Assembly (NCBI RefSeq): GCF_000743355.1
Contig: NZ_JQEI01000032.1
Coordinates: 1 to 49,997 of the forward strand
Source: Serratia sp. Ag1
Lineage (GTDB): Bacteria; Pseudomonadota; Gammaproteobacteria; Enterobacterales; Enterobacteriaceae
DNA: 49,997 nt
Direction of reading: 5' to 3'
Made by a program: the position numbers and the translations under genes. Below, in pieces: positions 1 to 8,903 of this stretch (the stretch's first letter is position 1; every line of letters starts with the position of its first letter). Under the pieces are notes generated by a model. It was not told the origin of the DNA and did not search any database. It saw nothing but the letters and a program-made list of their open reading frames with translations.

Positions 1-74
1 CCGAGATTGGTTCTGGTGGTTGCGTGCATACGGTAGAAGGGTATGTAATGTAACGGCTGGAATGAGAAAGAATT

Positions 75-194
75 TGCCTGGCGGCAATAGCGCGGTGGTC
101 CCACCTGACCCCATGCCGAACTCAGAAGTGAAACGCCGTAGCGCCGATGGTAGTGTGGGGTCTCCCCATGCGAGAGTAGGACACTGCCAGGCAT
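75..194 (+). rRNA. rrf: 5S ribosomal RNA
   Basis: A 120-nt stretch is nearly identical to the E. coli 5S rRNA as remembered: it begins TGCCTGGCGGC, contains CCCCATGCCGAACTCAG and ends CTGCCAGGCAT, so the 5' and 3' ends pair as the terminal stem. It is the last gene of an rRNA operon whose 23S gene lies outside the window. Bases 1-74 look like the 23S-5S spacer and hold no gene. In E. coli the rrnG 5S gene is also next to kgtP and pssA, so the locus is probably conserved. Confidence 0.97.
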
Positions 195-205
195 CAAACC
201 CGTAG

Positions 206-240
206 AAGGCCATCCGCAAGGATGGCCTTTTTGCGTTTTT
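206..240 (+). terminator. rRNA operon terminator
   Basis: A 10-bp perfect stem (AAGGCCATCC / GGATGGCCTT) with a GCAA loop is followed by TTTGCGTTTTT. It lies 11 bases after the 5S gene and has the form of a strong intrinsic terminator closing the rRNA operon. Confidence 0.93.
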
Positions 241-439
241 AAGAACAAAATTTAACGTTTTTTCATCTAGTTACACCCTACTATTTAATCTCTATCACAA
301 AACTCACGTTTGCCCCCCTGTTTTACCCGTTATGTTTAGCCTCTTGTCAGGATTTATTGTTAACTAAAAACAAACAATTAAGAAACAATTAACTGACAAT
401 ACATCGGCTTATATTGCTGGACTAGAATGGAGAAATACA

Positions 440-1750
440 ATGGCAGAAACCACCTTGGTTATTGATAATGAGGAAAGTGCCGACTTGGCGGCACAAGATA
501 AAAAGAAGCGTATTTTCGCTATTGTTGGAGCTTCATCGGGGAACCTGGTGGAGTGGTTTGATTTTTACGTTTACTCCTTTTGCTCAATTTATTTTGCCGC
601 TTCATTCTTTCCTGCAGGTAACAGTACGACACAGCTATTGCAGACTGCTGGCGTTTTTGCTGCTGGTTTCTTCATGCGGCCAATCGGCGGTTGGTTATTT
701 GGCTATATTGCCGACCGACACGGTCGAAAGAACTCAATGTTGATATCGGTGTGCATGATGTGTGCCGGATCGCTGGCAATTGCTTGTTTGCCGACCTATG
801 AAGCGATCGGGAGCTGGGCTCCAGCCTTGTTGTTGATTGCCAGATTATTTCAGGGACTCTCGGTTGGCGGTGAATATGGTACCAGCGCCACCTATATGAG
901 TGAGGTGGCGGTGAAGGGGAGGCGTGGTTTTTATGCTTCCTTCCAATATGTGACGCTGATTGGCGGTCAATTGCTGGCGTTGTTGGTTCTAGTCGGTTTG
1001 CAACAGATCCTTTCCACTGAAGAGCTAAAGGCTTGGGGGTGGCGTATTCCGTTCGCGCTGGGTGCGGCGTTGGCGGTAGTGGCATTGTTTCTGCGCCGTT
1101 CACTGAATGAAACATCCGACGAGAAAACCCGTAGCCATAAAGATGCTGGCTCACTGAAAGGGTTATGGAAAAACCGTAAGGCATTCCTGATGGTGCTGGG
1201 TTTTACTGCTGGCGGCTCGCTGAGCTTTTATACCTTCACCACTTATATGCAGAAATACCTGGTCAATACCACCGGTCTGGACGCCAAACTGGCCAGCGTT
1301 ATCATGACCGCCGCGCTGTTCATTTATATGCTGTTGCAGCCGCTGATAGGAGCGTTGTCGGATAAGATTGGCCGCCGTAGTTCGATGCTGATCTTTACCT
1401 CGCTGGCGACTCTGCTGACGGTGCCAATTCTGTTTACCCTGAAAAACGTTACCAGCCCTTATGCCGCATTCGGTCTGATCGTGCTGGCGTTGTTTATTGT
1501 CAGTTTCTATACCTCGATCAGTGGGTTGTTGAAAGCAGAGATGTTTCCACCAGAAGTGCGGGCATTAGGGGTCGGCCTGTCTTATGCGGTAGCTAACGCC
1601 ATGTTTGGCGGTTCGGCTGAATATGTTGCACTGTCGCTGAAGTCTTTCGGAGTGGAGCAGGCCTTCTTTTGGTATGTCTCTGCGATGTGTTTGCTGGCAA
1701 TGTTGGTGTCATTAAGGCTACACCGCAAGGGTAAAGAGCTCGAACTCTAA
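440..1750 (+). CDS. kgtP: Alpha-ketoglutarate permease (MFS)
   Basis: A 436-residue MFS protein of the metabolite:H+ symporter family, expected in the inner membrane to import 2-oxoglutarate with protons. It follows remembered E. coli KgtP almost along its whole length: [13 protein letters not shown] near residue 35, the MFS loop motif around [13 protein letters not shown] near residue 88, [13 protein letters not shown] near 135, and a C-terminal half with DKIGRRSSM. About twelve hydrophobic segments are visible. The start is set by a TGGAGA ribosome binding site six bases before ATG 440. It sits between an rRNA operon and convergent pssA, the same neighbourhood as in E. coli. The stretch 241-439 is AT-rich leader sequence with no gene seen. 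Confidence 0.95.
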   Translation: MAETTLVIDNEESADLAAQDKKKRIFAIVGASSGNLVEWFDFYVYSFCSIYFAASFFPAGNSTTQLLQTAGVFAAGFFMRPIGGWLFGYIADRHGRKNSMLISVCMMCAGSLAIACLPTYEAIGSWAPALLLIARLFQGLSVGGEYGTSATYMSEVAVKGRRGFYASFQYVTLIGGQLLALLVLVGLQQILSTEELKAWGWRIPFALGAALAVVALFLRRSLNETSDEKTRSHKDAGSLKGLWKNRKAFLMVLGFTAGGSLSFYTFTTYMQKYLVNTTGLDAKLASVIMTAALFIYMLLQPLIGALSDKIGRRSSMLIFTSLATLLTVPILFTLKNVTSPYAAFGLIVLALFIVSFYTSISGLLKAEMFPPEVRALGVGLSYAVANAMFGGSAEYVALSLKSFGVEQAFFWYVSAMCLLAMLVSLRLHRKGKELEL

Positions 1751-1778
1751 TTGTGGTACAAGCCGTAGCCAGCCAGAC

Positions 1779-1802
1779 AAAAAAGCCCGGCATTGCCGGG
1801 CT
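1779..1802 (-). terminator. pssA terminator
   Basis: A perfect 9-bp stem (AGCCCGGCA / TGCCGGGCT) is followed on the minus strand by TTTTTTG, placing an intrinsic terminator just after pssA. On the plus strand the same hairpin lacks a T tract, so it would act only weakly for kgtP. Confidence 0.88.
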
Positions 1803-1827
1803 GCACGAGGAGACGATTAGCGCGCGG

Positions 1828-3183
1828 TTATAATATACGGCTGATCAATCGATCAATACGGATACGACGTAAGCGGCGGATCAGCTTACGCACTTTGACC
1901 GGATACTGCTGGATGCTCTGTAGCTCAAGATAATGATTAACCACAGTGGTATGAGTACGGATCATCTCCAGCTCTTTGTGACGCTGTTCTCGCATTTCCT
2001 GTTTGGGGTCATGAATCAGGATCGCATTTTCCAGATCCAGCCGCCAAGCACGCGGATTAAGATTGTTACCTGTGATTAATTGCCACTGATCGTCTACCCA
2101 CATACCTTTCAGGTGATAACTGTTGTCGCCATCTTTCCACAGGCGAACAATAAGTTGCCCGGTATCAACATAGCGTTGCAGGCGGCTCAAGAAACGGCGC
2201 AGGTTGATTTCGTAAAGATAGGGCAGTGCACCGATAATTTTGAACGGCTGATCTTCTGGAATATAGAAGTCGTTAGCCGTCTTATCACCCACGATGATTT
2301 CCACCTGTTTCCCCTGGCGCAGCAGATAAATAATATTACGCACCAACAGGGCTGGCAGATTGAAATAAGGTGTGCACAGTGTCAGTTTCTGATCGGCACT
2401 GGCCATCAGATGATGAATGGTTTTATTCAGGATGCTTTGTTTGCCGAGCCCCACCAGTGGTGTGACTGCCAGTTCATCATTGCCTGCTGTACCCTGAAAC
2501 TGATAACTGGCACGGCGCAGGGCAAAACGGAACATACGTGTTTCGTTTTTGATCTCCGGGCTTTTTGGCCGATCGTCACGATCAAGACGTTGCACCGCAC
2601 CAGCGACCAGTAAGTGATGCTTGATGTAATCGATCAAGGTATCAGCCAGTACCTGGTTGGAGATTAACTGGTAGCGATCGTAACGGTATTTATCGTGTTG
2701 GTGCAGGTACACATCATTAATACTGGCACCGCTGTAAATGACGGTATCGTCAATCACAAAGCCCTTCAGATGCAACACGCCTAGGGCTTCACGGGTATTG
2801 ACGGGAACGCCATAGACCGGAACCGAAATCTGTGGGTGTTGTGCCGCCATGGCACAATACCAATCGGCGTTGGTATTGGCTGCCGCAGCGCCAATACGCC
2901 CACGCTGAGCGCGATGCCAGTCGACCAGAACACAAATCTCCAGTTCTGGACGCCGCTGTTTGGCTTGATAAAGCGCCTCAAGGATATCGCGGCCAGCGTC
3001 ATCATGCTCCAAATAGAGCGCAACCAGATAAATCCGCGTTGTTGCATTGGCGATCGATTCCAGCAGCGTGGTGCGGAAATCTGACGGTGCATAAAGGGTA
3101 CGGACATCAGCAACCGTCTGGGGGAGTTTGGGCAGTTGTGCAAGGTGTTGTTGATGTTTACTACGTTTAAATTTTGACAACAT
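1828..3183 (-). CDS. pssA: CDP-diacylglycerol-serine O-phosphatidyltransferase
   Basis: Phosphatidylserine synthase makes phosphatidylserine from CDP-diacylglycerol and L-serine, the committed step to phosphatidylethanolamine. The 451-residue product is of the phospholipase D superfamily: two HKD motifs are visible, HLKGFVIDD near residue 138 and HLKGMWVDD near residue 357, each followed by a Ser/Asn-rich stretch. The C-terminus is very basic (VRKLIRRLRRIRIDRLISRIL), as expected for a protein that binds acidic membranes peripherally. Length and sequence match E. coli PssA. A GTG codon directly precedes the ATG at 3183; the ATG is chosen because the family begins MLSKFKR. The gene is convergent with kgtP and follows patZ. 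Confidence 0.96.
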   Translation of the reverse strand: MLSKFKRSKHQQHLAQLPKLPQTVADVRTLYAPSDFRTTLLESIANATTRIYLVALYLEHDDAGRDILEALYQAKQRRPELEICVLVDWHRAQRGRIGAAAANTNADWYCAMAAQHPQISVPVYGVPVNTREALGVLHLKGFVIDDTVIYSGASINDVYLHQHDKYRYDRYQLISNQVLADTLIDYIKHHLLVAGAVQRLDRDDRPKSPEIKNETRMFRFALRRASYQFQGTAGNDELAVTPLVGLGKQSILNKTIHHLMASADQKLTLCTPYFNLPALLVRNIIYLLRQGKQVEIIVGDKTANDFYIPEDQPFKIIGALPYLYEINLRRFLSRLQRYVDTGQLIVRLWKDGDNSYHLKGMWVDDQWQLITGNNLNPRAWRLDLENAILIHDPKQEMREQRHKELEMIRTHTTVVNHYLELQSIQQYPVKVRKLIRRLRRIRIDRLISRIL

Positions 3184-3334
3184 CACAGTGCGCTTCTTCT
3201 CTCATGTTTGGATGGCCTGAATGCCACTCGCATTAAAACCATCATTCGAATAACCGGGGATAATACCACTACTTGCCCGATTGCGCGTATTTTTTGGCGT
3301 TAAGTGGTGGATTCGTAGCGCATTGCGACAGAGG

Positions 3335-5986
3335 TCACGGCGTTACGCTAGCCTGTAACGGCAAGGTTAAATTGACAATACCTTCATCAATCTGGATATC
3401 GACGGCAAAGCCCAGTTTTTGCGCAAGAGTCACCATGCCACGGTTATTCGGCATCGTAATGCCAGTCAGACGGGTCAGCCCACGCGCACGCGCATAGCCG
3501 ATAAGCTTCATCATCAGTTGCCTGCCGAGGCCCAGCCCTTTCAGATCGGAGCGCACCAGCACGGCGAATTCAGCATCGGTATTATCTGGATCAGAAAGCG
3601 CACGGGTGACACCGATAATCTCTTCACCATTACGCACGGCCACGAAAGCCATCTCTCGATCGTAGTCGATTTGCGTCATGTTAGCCAAATCGTCATGACT
3701 AAACTCGTTGATCTCACTGAAATAGCGGTAATAGAGATCTTCTTTGGTAACGAGATCGATAAAATGCTTCAGGGCAGGTTCATCTTCCGGCAGAATCGGG
3801 CGGAACAGGCATTGTGAACCATCTTTCAAAGTAATGGTTTCTTCCAGTTCATGGGGATACGGGCGGATAGCCAGCCGTGCCTGCGGATCGCCGCTGAAAG
3901 GGGCGAGCTGCATGGACACATCCAGCAAGGTAAACTCGTTACCGGCAGCCAGTACCGGGTGAATATCCAGGCGTGAGATCTGTGGGCAATCCAGAATCAG
4001 GTTGGAAACCTGAACCAGCAGGCGGCTTAAACCGGGGATATCAAGCGGGCGCAATGCGCTGCGGCTACGGATTTTGCCGCCTTTCACCGCCTGCAAGACC
4101 AGATAGCGTGCCAGAGCCATATTTAACGGCGGTAGCGCAACGGCAACCTGATTTTCCTGCCGCCATTCGACCCCCCCTTCGCCCAGCATAATCAATGGGC
4201 CGAAGATGGCGTCTTGCTCTACGGCAATATGTAACTCCTGCGCTCCGGCCCGATTAGCCATGCTCTGTACCAAGAGCCCATGGATCCGCGCCTGCGGATA
4301 AGTGCGTTTTACCCGGTCGAGGATCGCTTCTGCCGCGCGTTGCACTTCGATGGCGGTACGCAGATACAGCATAACGCCCTGTACTTCCGATTTGTGCGGT
4401 ATATCTGGTGAGCGCAGTTTCAACGCCACCGGGTAGCCGATTTGCTCGGCAATATGGACTGCTTCGGCGCTGTCACCGGCGATCCAGGTTGGTAGCGTGC
4501 TGAGCCCATAAGCTTGCAGAATCGGTTGTACTTCGTGCGTATCGAGCTGAGTCGCTCCTTCCGTCAGTGCCCGATCGATTAATCGGTGTGCATCGGCGGT
4601 ATTGGCGGTCAGCCCTACCGGCAACGCAGGGGTTTCTTTTAACTGTTTCTGGTTGCGGCGGTATTCCACCATATGCATAAACGCGGTGACGGCCCCTTCT
4701 GGCGTACGATAGGTGGGGATCCCGGCTTCGGTAAACTGACGGCGTGCTTCCTGCGAAGAATATTCCCCACACCAGTTGGTCAGGAAGGTGATGCGTTTAC
4801 CGCGCGGATGCTGTCGTATCGCCTCAATCAGCCGTTCGGCGGTTTCTGTGCCCGGTGACGCCGCGCTCGGGGCATGGATCAACAACAACGCATCGTAGTC
4901 TTGGCTATCCAGCAATGGCTGCAGAGCTGCCAGATAACGCTGTGGTGTGGCGTCATCACGCAGGTCAATAGGATTGTTGGCATGAATAAATTCTGGCAGG
5001 GCCGCTTTAAGTTTCGCCTGCGTTTCTTCCGTCAGCATAGCCAGTTTGCCATTGCGCGCCAGCAATTCGTCCAGCGCCATGGCGGCGGGGGCGGCACCAT
5101 TGCTGATAATCATCAGCCGCTCACCGCGCAGCGGATGCATATGGCTTAAGGTTTCTACGGCGGAAAACAGTTCATGGGTGTCTTGCACTCGCAACAAACC
5201 GGCGCGCTGGATGGCGGCATCATAGGCTGCATCCAGCCCTTGCTGGCTGTTAAGTAGCCGTTGCGCCTGCTGGCTGCGGCCACTTTTGATCACCAGAATC
5301 GGTTTATTGCGTGAGGCACTGCGTGAAGCGGAAAGGAAACGGCGTGCATCGTTGATATTTTCCAGGTACAGCAAAATAGCACTGGTTTTGCTGTCGCGCG
5401 CCAGGAAGTCGAGCAAATCATCAACGTCGATATCCAAGCTGTCACCCAGCGCGATAAAATAAGAGAAACCGACCTCACGCTGTTGTGCCCAGTCCAGAAC
5501 GGTATTGGCTACGGCGGCGGACTGGGAGATAAACGCCAGTTTACCTTTCTGGATAGGAACCGGCGAAAAGCTGGCATTAATGCCGTGCCACGGTGCAAGC
5601 AGGCCCAGGCTGTTTGGCCCGAGCAGCCGCATCGAATAACGCTGTGCGGTGGCTTTGAGCTCGGCGAATTGCTGATGAGGCGCAGAGAGCACGATCGCTG
5701 CTTTGCAACCGCGTTCCCCCAGTTCCTCAATCAATTGCAGATTACGTTGGGCGTTAACGCACAACACGGCCAGATCGGGCGTCAGCGGCAAACTGGTGAC
5801 ATTGGGATAGGCCATGACACCGCACACGGCCTTGTAGCGAGGGGTCACCGGTAAAATCGGGCCAGTAAAACCCCCGGCCAGCAGGTTGCGCATCATCAGA
5901 TAACCGGCGCGATTAGATTGCTGCGAAGCGCCGATCACGGCGATCGACTTGGGGCGTAACAGTGCTTCTAATCCTCGCTGGCTCAT
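3335..5986 (-). CDS. patZ: Protein lysine acetyltransferase PatZ (Pka/YfiQ)
   Basis: An 883-residue protein matching E. coli PatZ. The N-terminal part (about residues 1-460) is an ADP-forming acyl-CoA synthetase-like CoA-binding/ligase region (SIAVIGASQQSNRAGYL near residue 13). It is followed by an ATP-grasp region (GYPVALKLRSPDIPHKSEV near 510) and a C-terminal GNAT domain (about 720-880) with the acetyl-CoA loop RSDLKGLGLGRQLM. In enteric bacteria this enzyme acetylates lysines, classically inactivating acetyl-CoA synthetase. The start at 5986 (MSQRGLEALL) has a GGAG site eight bases upstream; the much longer open frame upstream to 6325 runs into tapT and is not used. The synthetase-like half probably serves regulation rather than catalysis, as known in the family. 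Confidence 0.95.
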   Translation of the reverse strand: MSQRGLEALLRPKSIAVIGASQQSNRAGYLMMRNLLAGGFTGPILPVTPRYKAVCGVMAYPNVTSLPLTPDLAVLCVNAQRNLQLIEELGERGCKAAIVLSAPHQQFAELKATAQRYSMRLLGPNSLGLLAPWHGINASFSPVPIQKGKLAFISQSAAVANTVLDWAQQREVGFSYFIALGDSLDIDVDDLLDFLARDSKTSAILLYLENINDARRFLSASRSASRNKPILVIKSGRSQQAQRLLNSQQGLDAAYDAAIQRAGLLRVQDTHELFSAVETLSHMHPLRGERLMIISNGAAPAAMALDELLARNGKLAMLTEETQAKLKAALPEFIHANNPIDLRDDATPQRYLAALQPLLDSQDYDALLLIHAPSAASPGTETAERLIEAIRQHPRGKRITFLTNWCGEYSSQEARRQFTEAGIPTYRTPEGAVTAFMHMVEYRRNQKQLKETPALPVGLTANTADAHRLIDRALTEGATQLDTHEVQPILQAYGLSTLPTWIAGDSAEAVHIAEQIGYPVALKLRSPDIPHKSEVQGVMLYLRTAIEVQRAAEAILDRVKRTYPQARIHGLLVQSMANRAGAQELHIAVEQDAIFGPLIMLGEGGVEWRQENQVAVALPPLNMALARYLVLQAVKGGKIRSRSALRPLDIPGLSRLLVQVSNLILDCPQISRLDIHPVLAAGNEFTLLDVSMQLAPFSGDPQARLAIRPYPHELEETITLKDGSQCLFRPILPEDEPALKHFIDLVTKEDLYYRYFSEINEFSHDDLANMTQIDYDREMAFVAVRNGEEIIGVTRALSDPDNTDAEFAVLVRSDLKGLGLGRQLMMKLIGYARARGLTRLTGITMPNNRGMVTLAQKLGFAVDIQIDEGIVNLTLPLQASVTP

Positions 5987-6039
5987 ATACGGCTCCTGAT
6001 ATCCCTTAACTCTCTGTGTATATAACTTATCGCCTGATT

Positions 6040-6744
6040 TTAGGCGCTTTGTGGCAGGTTTGCTGTGACCGATGCCTCTGAGCGGCAAGCTTTCCCTGCC
6101 AGATATTGGGCGCGGAAGTAATTGAAATGTTGCACAAGGCCAGCAGCAGCCTGTTCGTCCCCAGCCTGTTGCAACAACGCAGCGGCGACTTCGGCGGTGC
6201 AATGCTGCTCGGTGCGGCTGGCTTCGCGCAATTGGTAACCGGAGGCCGCCAGCACGTTCAGCGAGAAGACCGGGAATGGATTCAGATAGGGGCTTTTGCG
6301 GAACATTTTGCGTGCTTCCGCCCAAGTGCCATCAAGCATGATAAATAGCGGCGGTTTTCCGTTGGCCGGTAATTCACTGAACACCAGGCGTTCGGGATCG
6401 GCATAGGAAGCCGGGAAAACCACGTAAGGTTGGCGGCCTGGATCGTTGATCGCCTCGATTAAGCCGGGATCGACCTCGGTACGTGACCAGAGGAAAGCCT
6501 GGGTGTCTGGCAAGATATCGGCGATCAGGCGGCCAGTATTGCTGGGCTTGAGTGGCTCGGTGCCGAACATGATCAGGCAGAATCGGCTGTTGGCCAACTG
6601 TGGCTTAATGGTAGCGCACAGACAGTTCTGCTGTGGTAACAGGCAATGTTGACAGCGTACCGCACGGCAGCCGCGAGCTCGAAACGGGCGGGTAGCCTGG
6701 GCTAAACGGAATTGGCGCAGGCGGAGTACAGCGTTGTCAGTCAT
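6040..6744 (-). CDS. tapT: tRNA-uridine aminocarboxypropyltransferase (DTW domain)
   Basis: This 234-residue DTW-domain protein corresponds to E. coli YfiP/TapT, which adds the acp group from S-adenosylmethionine to U47 of tRNAs. Four cysteines in CQHCLLPQQNCLC near residues 32-44 form a likely metal site, and the diagnostic signature appears as LDGTWAEARKMF near residue 145. The start MTDNAVLRLR at 6744 has an AGGA site upstream and agrees with the E. coli start; the longer open frame begins inside an ERIC remnant. It is followed by patZ after 53 bases, likely co-transcribed. Confidence 0.92.
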   Translation of the reverse strand: MTDNAVLRLRQFRLAQATRPFRARGCRAVRCQHCLLPQQNCLCATIKPQLANSRFCLIMFGTEPLKPSNTGRLIADILPDTQAFLWSRTEVDPGLIEAINDPGRQPYVVFPASYADPERLVFSELPANGKPPLFIMLDGTWAEARKMFRKSPYLNPFPVFSLNVLAASGYQLREASRTEQHCTAEVAAALLQQAGDEQAAAGLVQHFNYFRAQYLAGKACRSEASVTANLPQSA

Positions 6745-6770
6745 AACGATCCTGAGAAAAACCGTTATTG

Positions 6771-6834
6771 TATACCCAAAATACTCAGAGTTGCAGGTAA
6801 GCGGCACGGCGGTTGAAGTAATAAATCACCACAT
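6771..6834. repeat. Shortened ERIC repeat
   Basis: The sequence starts TATACCCAAAATACTCAGAG, one end of an ERIC element, and ends with GTTGAAGTAATAAATCACC, a degraded form of the other end. The roughly 60-bp centre is missing. It lies in the leader of tapT, between tapT and the trxC terminator. Confidence 0.6.
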
Positions 6835-6836
6835 AG

Positions 6837-6867
6837 AAAAAGCCCGGCAGGAGAACCAACCGGGCTT
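6837..6867 (-). terminator. trxC terminator
   Basis: A 7-bp stem (AGCCCGG / CCGGGCT) around a 12-nt loop is followed on the minus strand by TTTTTC. It closes the trxC transcript before tapT. Confidence 0.82.
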
Positions 6868-6912
6868 TAATCGGTACGCTAAACAATCGGCGGCGCTGCC
6901 AGGCTTTTTGCG

Positions 6913-7332
6913 TTAAACTAAATCGTTGAGCCAGTTATCAAACGGCGTTTTCGGCATGGCACCATTGAGCATATCGACCATTTTGCCTTCACGGAACATC
7001 ATGATGGTCGGAATACTGCGGATACGGAAACGAGCGCTCAGTTCGGGTTCAGCTTCGGTATCGACCTTCACGAAACGCACCTTGCCAGCACGTTCTTCAG
7101 CCACTTCTTCAAAGATCGGGGCGAAGTTGCGGCACGGGCCGCACCAAGGGGCCCAGAAGTCGACCACGACTGGCAGATCATCTTGCAACAGGTGGTCAAG
7201 GGTGGCGGCAGTGGCGTTAATCACTTCGCCGCTGAATAATTCATGGCCGCAGCGGCCACATTTAGCGCCATCGGCCAAGCGATCTTCAGGTACGCGGTTG
7301 ATGGCATTGCATGCTGCACAAACTGTATTCAT
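6913..7332 (-). CDS. trxC: Thioredoxin 2
   Basis: A 139-residue zinc-containing thioredoxin, cytoplasmic, reducing protein disulfides and regenerated by thioredoxin reductase. The N-terminal zinc ribbon shows two CxxC pairs, in MNTVCAAC and in CGRC near residue 26. The thioredoxin domain carries the active site WAPWCGPC near residue 67 and the cis-proline segment RSIPTIMMF. Length and start (MNTVC) match E. coli TrxC, so ATG 7332 is preferred over the seven-residue longer frame. In E. coli trxC is under OxyR; no OxyR site was identified here. It has its own terminator, separating it from tapT. Confidence 0.96.
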   Translation of the reverse strand: MNTVCAACNAINRVPEDRLADGAKCGRCGHELFSGEVINATAATLDHLLQDDLPVVVDFWAPWCGPCRNFAPIFEEVAEERAGKVRFVKVDTEAEPELSARFRIRSIPTIMMFREGKMVDMLNGAMPKTPFDNWLNDLV

Positions 7333-7360
7333 GGTTACCTCGGGTGCTGGCACAGCGGTA

Positions 7361-7429
7361 GATACTCATCATACTTCAAGTTGCACAGGTATGGCTGCGG
7401 AACGGGCAACTCGGATTATGTAAAGTATA
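7361..7429. repeat. Shortened ERIC repeat
   Basis: Both ERIC ends are recognisable (ATCATACTTCAAGTTGC on one side, GCAACTCGGATTATG on the other) with the central part deleted, leaving about 69 bp. It sits between the divergent genes trxC and yfiF, in their shared promoter region. Confidence 0.72.
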
Positions 7430-7595
7430 GGCCGCGAATATGTATCCTCAATATTGTTTATTATCGGCAAAAACGCTGCATCGAACCAAGTGATTTGCTC
7501 GATGGGTGTGATAGTTGCTGGCTTTTGCGCAAGTTGGTGGCTTAGCGTACCAACATCAGGTAATCTTCGCGCCCTGCGCGTTGGTGGAGAAGACA

Positions 7596-8684
7596 ATGAA
7601 CGACTCATTTAGTGGCAAGAACGGTAAGGTGAAGGTGATGTACGTCCGCAGTGACGATGACAGCGGCGACAACCGTAACAAGAATAAGCGTCCGGAAGGC
7701 AAAGGCCGCCCGGCTGATAATGCACGCGCTGGTGGCCGTAGCAATCAGGATAAAGCGCGTAGTAATGACCGCCGTGGTACCGATTCCCGCCGCAGTGACA
7801 GCGATCGTCCACGTCGCCCGGCGCGCACTGAAGATCGTGGTGGTTACGATTCCCCTTGGAAAACCGTATCCCGTGGCCCGGCAGAAGAACCGGCGTTTGA
7901 TCACGGTGGCATCAGCGGCAAAAGCTTTATCGATCCAGAGCAGCTACGCCGCCAACGTGCAGAAGAAACCCGTGTTTATGGTGAAAACGCCTGTAAAGCG
8001 CTGTTCGCCAGCCGCCCGGACGCCATTGTGCGTGCCTGGTTCGTGCAGTCGGTCACGCCGCGTTTTCGCGAAGCGCTGCGCTGGATGGCGGCGAACCGCA
8101 AGGCTTACCACGTGGTGGATGAGGAAGAACTGGCGAAAGCCTCTGGCACTGAACACCATGGTGGCGTGTGCTTCCTGATCAAGAAACGTCAGGGTTTGGA
8201 GGCGCAGACCTACTTGCAGAACGCCCCGGCCAAAGATTGTGTGCTGGCGCTGGAAGAAGTGGGCAACCCGCATAATCTGGGGGCAATTATGCGCTCCTGT
8301 GCGCATTTTGGTGTTAATGCCGTGCTGTTGCAGGATCCGGCTTTGCTGGAGTCGGGTGCAGCGGTGCGCACTGCAGAAGGCGGCGCAGAACATATCAAGG
8401 CAATTAACGCTGATGATTTCCTGTCGGTCTTGGATACCTTCCGCAAGGCCGGTTATACCATTGTAACCACCTCTAGCCACAAAGGGACCACTCTGGCACA
8501 GGCCAAACTGCCAGCCAAAATGGTGCTGGTATTGGGGCAAGAGCGTGATGGCCTGAGCGACAGCGCCTGGCAACAAGGGGATATGAGCGTGTCTATCGGC
8601 GGCACTGGTAAGGTAGAAAGCCTGAACGTCTCGGTGGCGACCGGTATTCTGCTGGCCGACTGGTGGCGTCAGAATCAGGCGTAA
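7596..8684 (+). CDS. yfiF: SpoU/TrmH-family RNA methyltransferase YfiF
   Basis: The 362-residue product matches E. coli YfiF, a putative S-adenosylmethionine-dependent RNA 2'-O-methyltransferase with no firmly known substrate. The first ~110 residues are highly charged and low in complexity (many Arg, Asp, Lys, Gly), probably a disordered RNA-binding extension. A substrate-binding region follows ([18 protein letters not shown] near residue 130), then the SPOUT knot with its three motifs: [28 protein letters not shown], and [12 protein letters not shown] near the end. ATG 7596 has a GGTGGAGA site. It is divergent from trxC and convergent with emrB. Confidence 0.9.
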   Translation: MNDSFSGKNGKVKVMYVRSDDDSGDNRNKNKRPEGKGRPADNARAGGRSNQDKARSNDRRGTDSRRSDSDRPRRPARTEDRGGYDSPWKTVSRGPAEEPAFDHGGISGKSFIDPEQLRRQRAEETRVYGENACKALFASRPDAIVRAWFVQSVTPRFREALRWMAANRKAYHVVDEEELAKASGTEHHGGVCFLIKKRQGLEAQTYLQNAPAKDCVLALEEVGNPHNLGAIMRSCAHFGVNAVLLQDPALLESGAAVRTAEGGAEHIKAINADDFLSVLDTFRKAGYTIVTTSSHKGTTLAQAKLPAKMVLVLGQERDGLSDSAWQQGDMSVSIGGTGKVESLNVSVATGILLADWWRQNQA

Positions 8685-8706
8685 CTTAAATACGCAGAAG
8701 CAAGAA

Positions 8707-8737
8707 GAAAAAACGGGTGCTCGCAAGCACCCGTTTG
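8707..8737 (+). terminator. yfiF terminator (bidirectional form)
   Basis: AAACGGGTGC and GCACCCGTTT form a 10-bp stem with a 6-nt loop. It has an A tract before and a T-rich start after, so it could stop yfiF and also transcripts arriving from emrB. The 14-base segment GCAAGCACCCGTTT recurs at about 8879-8892, on the far side of the next repeat. Confidence 0.75.
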
Positions 8738-8740
8738 ATG

Positions 8741-8868
8741 TTGATAACAAAGTGGCTGTTTAATCCTAGATACCCGGGTCTAGCGCACCGAGGGGCGCTC
8801 CGGCGGCTTACGCCGCTACGACCCCTTCGGCACGCTCCCCCTAATAACGGGCTTTGTCAGCAGTCTGA
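8741..8868. repeat. 128-bp MITE-like palindromic repeat, copy A
   Basis: This segment is nearly identical, in inverted orientation, to 29300-29426. It is an imperfect long palindrome: ACAAAGTGGCTGTT near one end matches the complement of AACGGGCTTTGT near the other, and CCGAGGGGCG pairs roughly with CCCCTTCGG inside. No coding capacity was seen. It lies between the convergent genes yfiF and emrB. Confidence 0.88.
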
Positions 8869-8903
8869 AACAGGTTCTGCAAGCACCCGTTTTAGTTGTA
8901 TGG

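Noticed and set aside
672-1184. A 170-codon minus-strand frame within kgtP
   Set aside because: It is antisense to a well-matched KgtP, its composition is low in any recognisable domain, and no start signal is seen.
5986-6325. N-terminal extension of patZ by 113 residues
   Set aside because: The extra residues overlap tapT on the same strand, are Arg-rich and unlike the family, while ATG 5986 has a good ribosome binding site and the expected MSQRGLEALL start.
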